The notes beneath the pieces were generated by a model, which saw only the letters and a list, made by a program, of their open reading frames with translations, searched no databases and was not told where the DNA came from. A stretch of DNA of 7,081 nt from Candidatus Onthomorpha intestinigallinarum (GTDB lineage: Bacteria > Bacteroidota > Bacteroidia > Bacteroidales > P3): NCBI GenBank assembly GCA_019114015.1, contig DXGG01000029.1, positions 1 through 7,081 of the forward strand. The letters are read 5' to 3'. Positions 5,632 to 7,081 of this stretch are shown one piece after another. Within the stretch, counting starts at the first letter, position 1, and each line of letters opens with the position of its first letter. The translations under genes were made by a program, and so were the position numbers.

Positions 5632-6636
5632 ATGAAACGTATAGGTAACTTGTTGGAAGCAATTGCGGATACTGAAAATATTGAACTTGCCTATTGGAAG
5701 GCTCAAAGAGGTAAGAAGTATAAAAATATTGTTTGTCGCAATCGCCCTTGTTTGTGGAAAGAACTTGCAGACTTGCGGCAGCAAATATTGTCATCTGACG
5801 TTAAAGTAGGAAATTATCATTTTTTTAAAATCTATGATCCAAAAGAAAGAGTGGTTTGTTCTGCAGACTTTTTAGAACATGTCTTGCATCATGCCTTAAT
5901 AAATGTTTGTTCGCCTTATTTTGAAAGACACTTTATTCATGATACTTATGCATGTCGTAAAGGTAAGGGACCGTTTAAGGCATTGGAAAGGGCGAAAACA
6001 TATCAGCGGAAGTATCGTTTTTTTTTAAAATTGGATGTAAGAAAGTATTTCGATACGGTTGACCATGTCATTTTAAAAGAGAAACTTGAACGTATTTTTA
6101 AGGATAAGTTGTTGTTAAAGGTTTTTTTTCGAATCATTGACAGTTATCATGTGACGGATGGTGATGGAAATAAAGGTCTGCCTTTGGGCAATCTGACATC
6201 TCAGTATTTTGCAAATTTTTATTTGTCGTTTGCAGATCATTATGCAAAGGAAGTGTTGCATACGACTGCATATGTCCGTTATATGGATGACATTGTGATC
6301 TGGAGTAACAGAAAAGATGAACTGATTGCCAAAGGAGAAGAATTAAAAAGGTTTCTTAAAGAAAGTCTATTTTTAGAGCTGAAACAGTTTTATTTGAATT
6401 CCAATGATAACGGACTCCCTTTTTTAGGGTACTTGTTGTATCGGAATAAAGTGAAATTACAGCAAAAACGGAAAAGGCGTTTTATTCGTAAATTTAATGA
6501 ATATATCTACTACTTTCGTATGGGTCGTTGGACTCAGGAAGATTTGGCATTACATTTGCGTCCTATATTCGCTTATGCGGATTATGCAGAAACAATAGGA
6601 TTGAGAGAACGTATCTTGCTAAAACTAAATAAGTGA
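5632..6636 (+). CDS. DGR reverse transcriptase
   Basis: This 334-aa protein starts at ATG 5632, one base after the HRDC stop. The reverse-transcriptase motifs appear in order: the N-terminal KIYDPKERVV...HHALINV region (~66-93), motif with K-L-D-V-R-K-Y-F-D (catalytic Asp135, ~133-141), G-L-P-L-G-N-L-T-S-Q (182-191), Y-M-D-D (217-220, catalytic Asp219/Asp220) and F-L-G-Y (264-267). The LG..TSQ form of the motif before YMDD is the DGR signature, unlike the QG..(S/A)P of retroviral and group II intron enzymes. There is no maturase, endonuclease or X domain, and the length is normal for DGR RTs. It copies TR RNA into cDNA with errors at adenines. All key residues are present, so the enzyme looks intact. 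The TR begins 4-12 nt after its stop. Confidence 0.97.
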   Translation: MKRIGNLLEAIADTENIELAYWKAQRGKKYKNIVCRNRPCLWKELADLRQQILSSDVKVGNYHFFKIYDPKERVVCSADFLEHVLHHALINVCSPYFERHFIHDTYACRKGKGPFKALERAKTYQRKYRFFLKLDVRKYFDTVDHVILKEKLERIFKDKLLLKVFFRIIDSYHVTDGDGNKGLPLGNLTSQYFANFYLSFADHYAKEVLHTTAYVRYMDDIVIWSNRKDELIAKGEELKRFLKESLFLELKQFYLNSNDNGLPFLGYLLYRNKVKLQQKRKRRFIRKFNEYIYYFRMGRWTQEDLALHLRPIFAYADYAETIGLRERILLKLNK

Positions 6637-6640
6637 GAGA

Positions 6641-6776
6641 TGGTCAAGGGGTTCTTATCGGGTTAATCGCGGTGGCAGTTGGAATAATATTGCGACTAAC
6701 ATTCGGGTGTCGAATCGTAACAACAACACCCCTTCGAATCGCAACAACAATCTTGGCTTCCGCCTTGTGTGTCCCA
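6641..6776 (+). repeat. DGR template repeat (TR)
   Basis: The core 6649-6776 aligns gaplessly to VR 4289-4416. The match can be extended to 6641 if a 4-nt gap (VR TTCG) is allowed. Of 31 adenines in the core, nine differ in VR; of 97 other bases only two differ. In the VR reading frame the TR contains many AAY (Asn) codons plus one TAT, the usual design for adenine mutagenesis that cannot produce stop codons. It has no adenine from 6751 to 6775, the conserved 3' homing segment. It is oriented with its adenines on the + strand, the same as the RT, so it is transcribed with it. Confidence 0.95.
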
Positions 6777-6782
6777 TAATTT

Positions 6783-6796
6783 ACACGGAAAGGATG
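6783..6796 (-). repeat. TR-flank arm of a 14-nt inverted match to the VR flank
   Basis: ACACGGAAAGGATG is the exact reverse complement of 4437-4450. It starts 6 nt after the TR ends, within the presumed spacer of the DGR RNA. Nearby CGGA (6786-6789) and TCCG (6801-6804) can also form a weak 4-bp hairpin. Confidence 0.7.
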
Positions 6797-6828
6797 GATA
6801 TCCGCAGGTAAACAGGCTGTCCTCGCGT

Positions 6829-6848
6829 TACTTTGGGAAAACAAAGTA
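6829..6848 (+). other. 7-bp hairpin in the TR downstream spacer
   Basis: TACTTTG, loop GGAAAA, CAAAGTA, with a perfect stem. It has no trailing T-run, so it is not a terminator. It is the strongest local structure in the non-coding stretch after the TR and a candidate RT/accessory-protein binding element. Confidence 0.55.
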
Positions 6849-6910
6849 CAAACAGAAGTCGACAAAGTCGAAAGTATCCGTATTAGTACCTAATTCGATT
6901 ATTTTTTAAT

Positions 6911-6992
6911 TGATATGTCTCGGGAAAGTTCGGATATTTTTTTTGCTAAAAAATAAATAAAATAATGTGAGATTTGTAGTGTTTCCCCCTTG
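6911..6992. other. AT-rich intergenic stretch between DGR and tRNA
   Basis: This stretch contains an 8-T run (6937-6944) and an A-rich tract, with no gene or strong hairpin. It separates two convergent transcripts (DGR RNA from the left, tRNA from the right), so the T-run may help end the DGR transcript. Confidence 0.4.
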
Positions 6993-7080
6993 CGGAGAGG
7001 AGGGGATTCGAACCCCTGAAACCTTTTTGAGGTTTACTCGCTTTCCAGGCGGGCCAGTTCAACCACTCCTGCACCTCTCC
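6993..7080 (-). tRNA. tRNA-Ser(GGA)
   Basis: On the - strand the acceptor arm GGAGAGG (7080-7074) pairs with CCTCTCC (7000-6994), with discriminator G at 6993, as expected for serine. The anticodon loop CTGGAAA gives anticodon GGA (7036-7034). A long variable arm with AACC/GGTT stem and a T-arm GGGG-TTCGAAT-CCCC confirm a class II serine tRNA. The anticodon stem has one C-A mismatch. No CCA is encoded. The 3' end faces the DGR. Confidence 0.95.
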
Positions 7081-7081
7081 A

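Larger units (their letters stand above)
3183..6910 (+). mobile_element. Diversity-generating retroelement, complete cassette
   Basis: In order: target gene with terminal VR, inverted repeats, a CsgG-like gene, HRDC accessory, RT, TR and structured spacer, all on one strand. Every part needed for mutagenic retrohoming by known DGRs is visible and uninterrupted, with HRDC in place of Avd. DGRs do not move as transposons; they copy TR information into VR. No integrase, phage structural gene or conjugation gene is visible in the window, so its carrier is undetermined. Confidence 0.9.
6637..6910 (+). ncRNA. Probable DGR TR-RNA with 3' spacer (ends approximate)
   Basis: The stretch holds the TR and then ~130 nt with no supportable gene. 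It contains a perfect 7-bp hairpin TACTTTG/CAAAGTA (6829-6835/6842-6848, loop GGAAAA) and a 5-bp hairpin TCGAC-AAA-GTCGA (6859-6871), followed by a T-run at 6902-6907. In the Bordetella DGR the RNA just downstream of TR is structured, binds the RT complex and supplies the priming site for cDNA. The same job is inferred here from position and hairpins. It has no promoter that I can recognise and is probably processed from or read through with the RT transcript. The 3' end is a guess. Confidence 0.6.

Noticed and set aside
5632..6636. Group II intron, retron or Abi-type reverse transcriptase
   Set aside because: No intron RNA domains or maturase/endonuclease region, and the LGNLTSQ motif plus a matching TR/VR pair specify a DGR RT.
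6649..6776. TR as the remnant of a second, broken FGE gene
   Set aside because: It lacks any upstream FGE coding sequence, follows the RT directly, and differs from VR almost only at adenines, which is the DGR template pattern.
1..7081. CRISPR array or insertion sequence
   Set aside because: No regularly spaced short repeats, transposase gene or terminal inverted repeats were seen on either strand.

Overview
The window looks like chromosomal DNA of a Bacteroidales bacterium (Bacteroides/Parabacteroides/Prevotella type). The composition is moderately AT-rich, most starts have no Shine-Dalgarno sequence, the signal peptides and lipobox are typical of that group, and the DGR layout (FGE-type target, HRDC accessory, RT, TR) is familiar from gut Bacteroidetes. 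The genus assignment is inference. Every protein gene is on the + strand. A tRNA-Ser(GGA) faces them from the right edge on the - strand.

Left part (1-3136). Two envelope genes come first: a lipoprotein with an LPP20-like domain, and a larger secreted protein with a similar N-terminal domain plus a C-terminal domain. Next come a short secreted CsgG/FlgO-like protein and a second CsgG-like protein that carries a C-terminal beta-strand-rich, possibly membrane-barrel, extension. Spacings are short or overlapping, so this reads as an operon.

Middle and right part (3183-6992). This is a complete diversity-generating retroelement (DGR). The target gene (3183-4421) has a signal peptide, a third CsgG-like domain and a C-terminal formylglycine-generating-enzyme (FGE)/C-type-lectin-fold domain. 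The last ~128 nt of that domain are the variable repeat (VR). The template repeat (TR) lies just after the reverse transcriptase gene. TR and VR match at 117 of 128 positions. Nine of the 11 differences are at TR adenines, and they fall in seven codons, changing seven residues. Between VR and TR are a fourth, unfused CsgG-like gene, an HRDC-domain accessory gene (no Avd is visible) and the DGR-type RT (YMDD, LGNLTSQ). Palindromes follow the VR, and hairpins follow the TR.

Reading as a system: four tandem CsgG-like modules, two LPP20-like partners and one diversified lectin-fold display domain sit together. My hypothesis is that the CsgG-like/LPP20-like proteins build an oligomeric envelope assembly, and that one subunit carries a ligand-binding face rewritten by the DGR. 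A second unexpected signal is a 14-nt perfect reverse-complement match (extended by a weaker ~16 nt) between the DNA just downstream of the VR and the DNA just downstream of the TR. It could matter for target recognition or cDNA priming.
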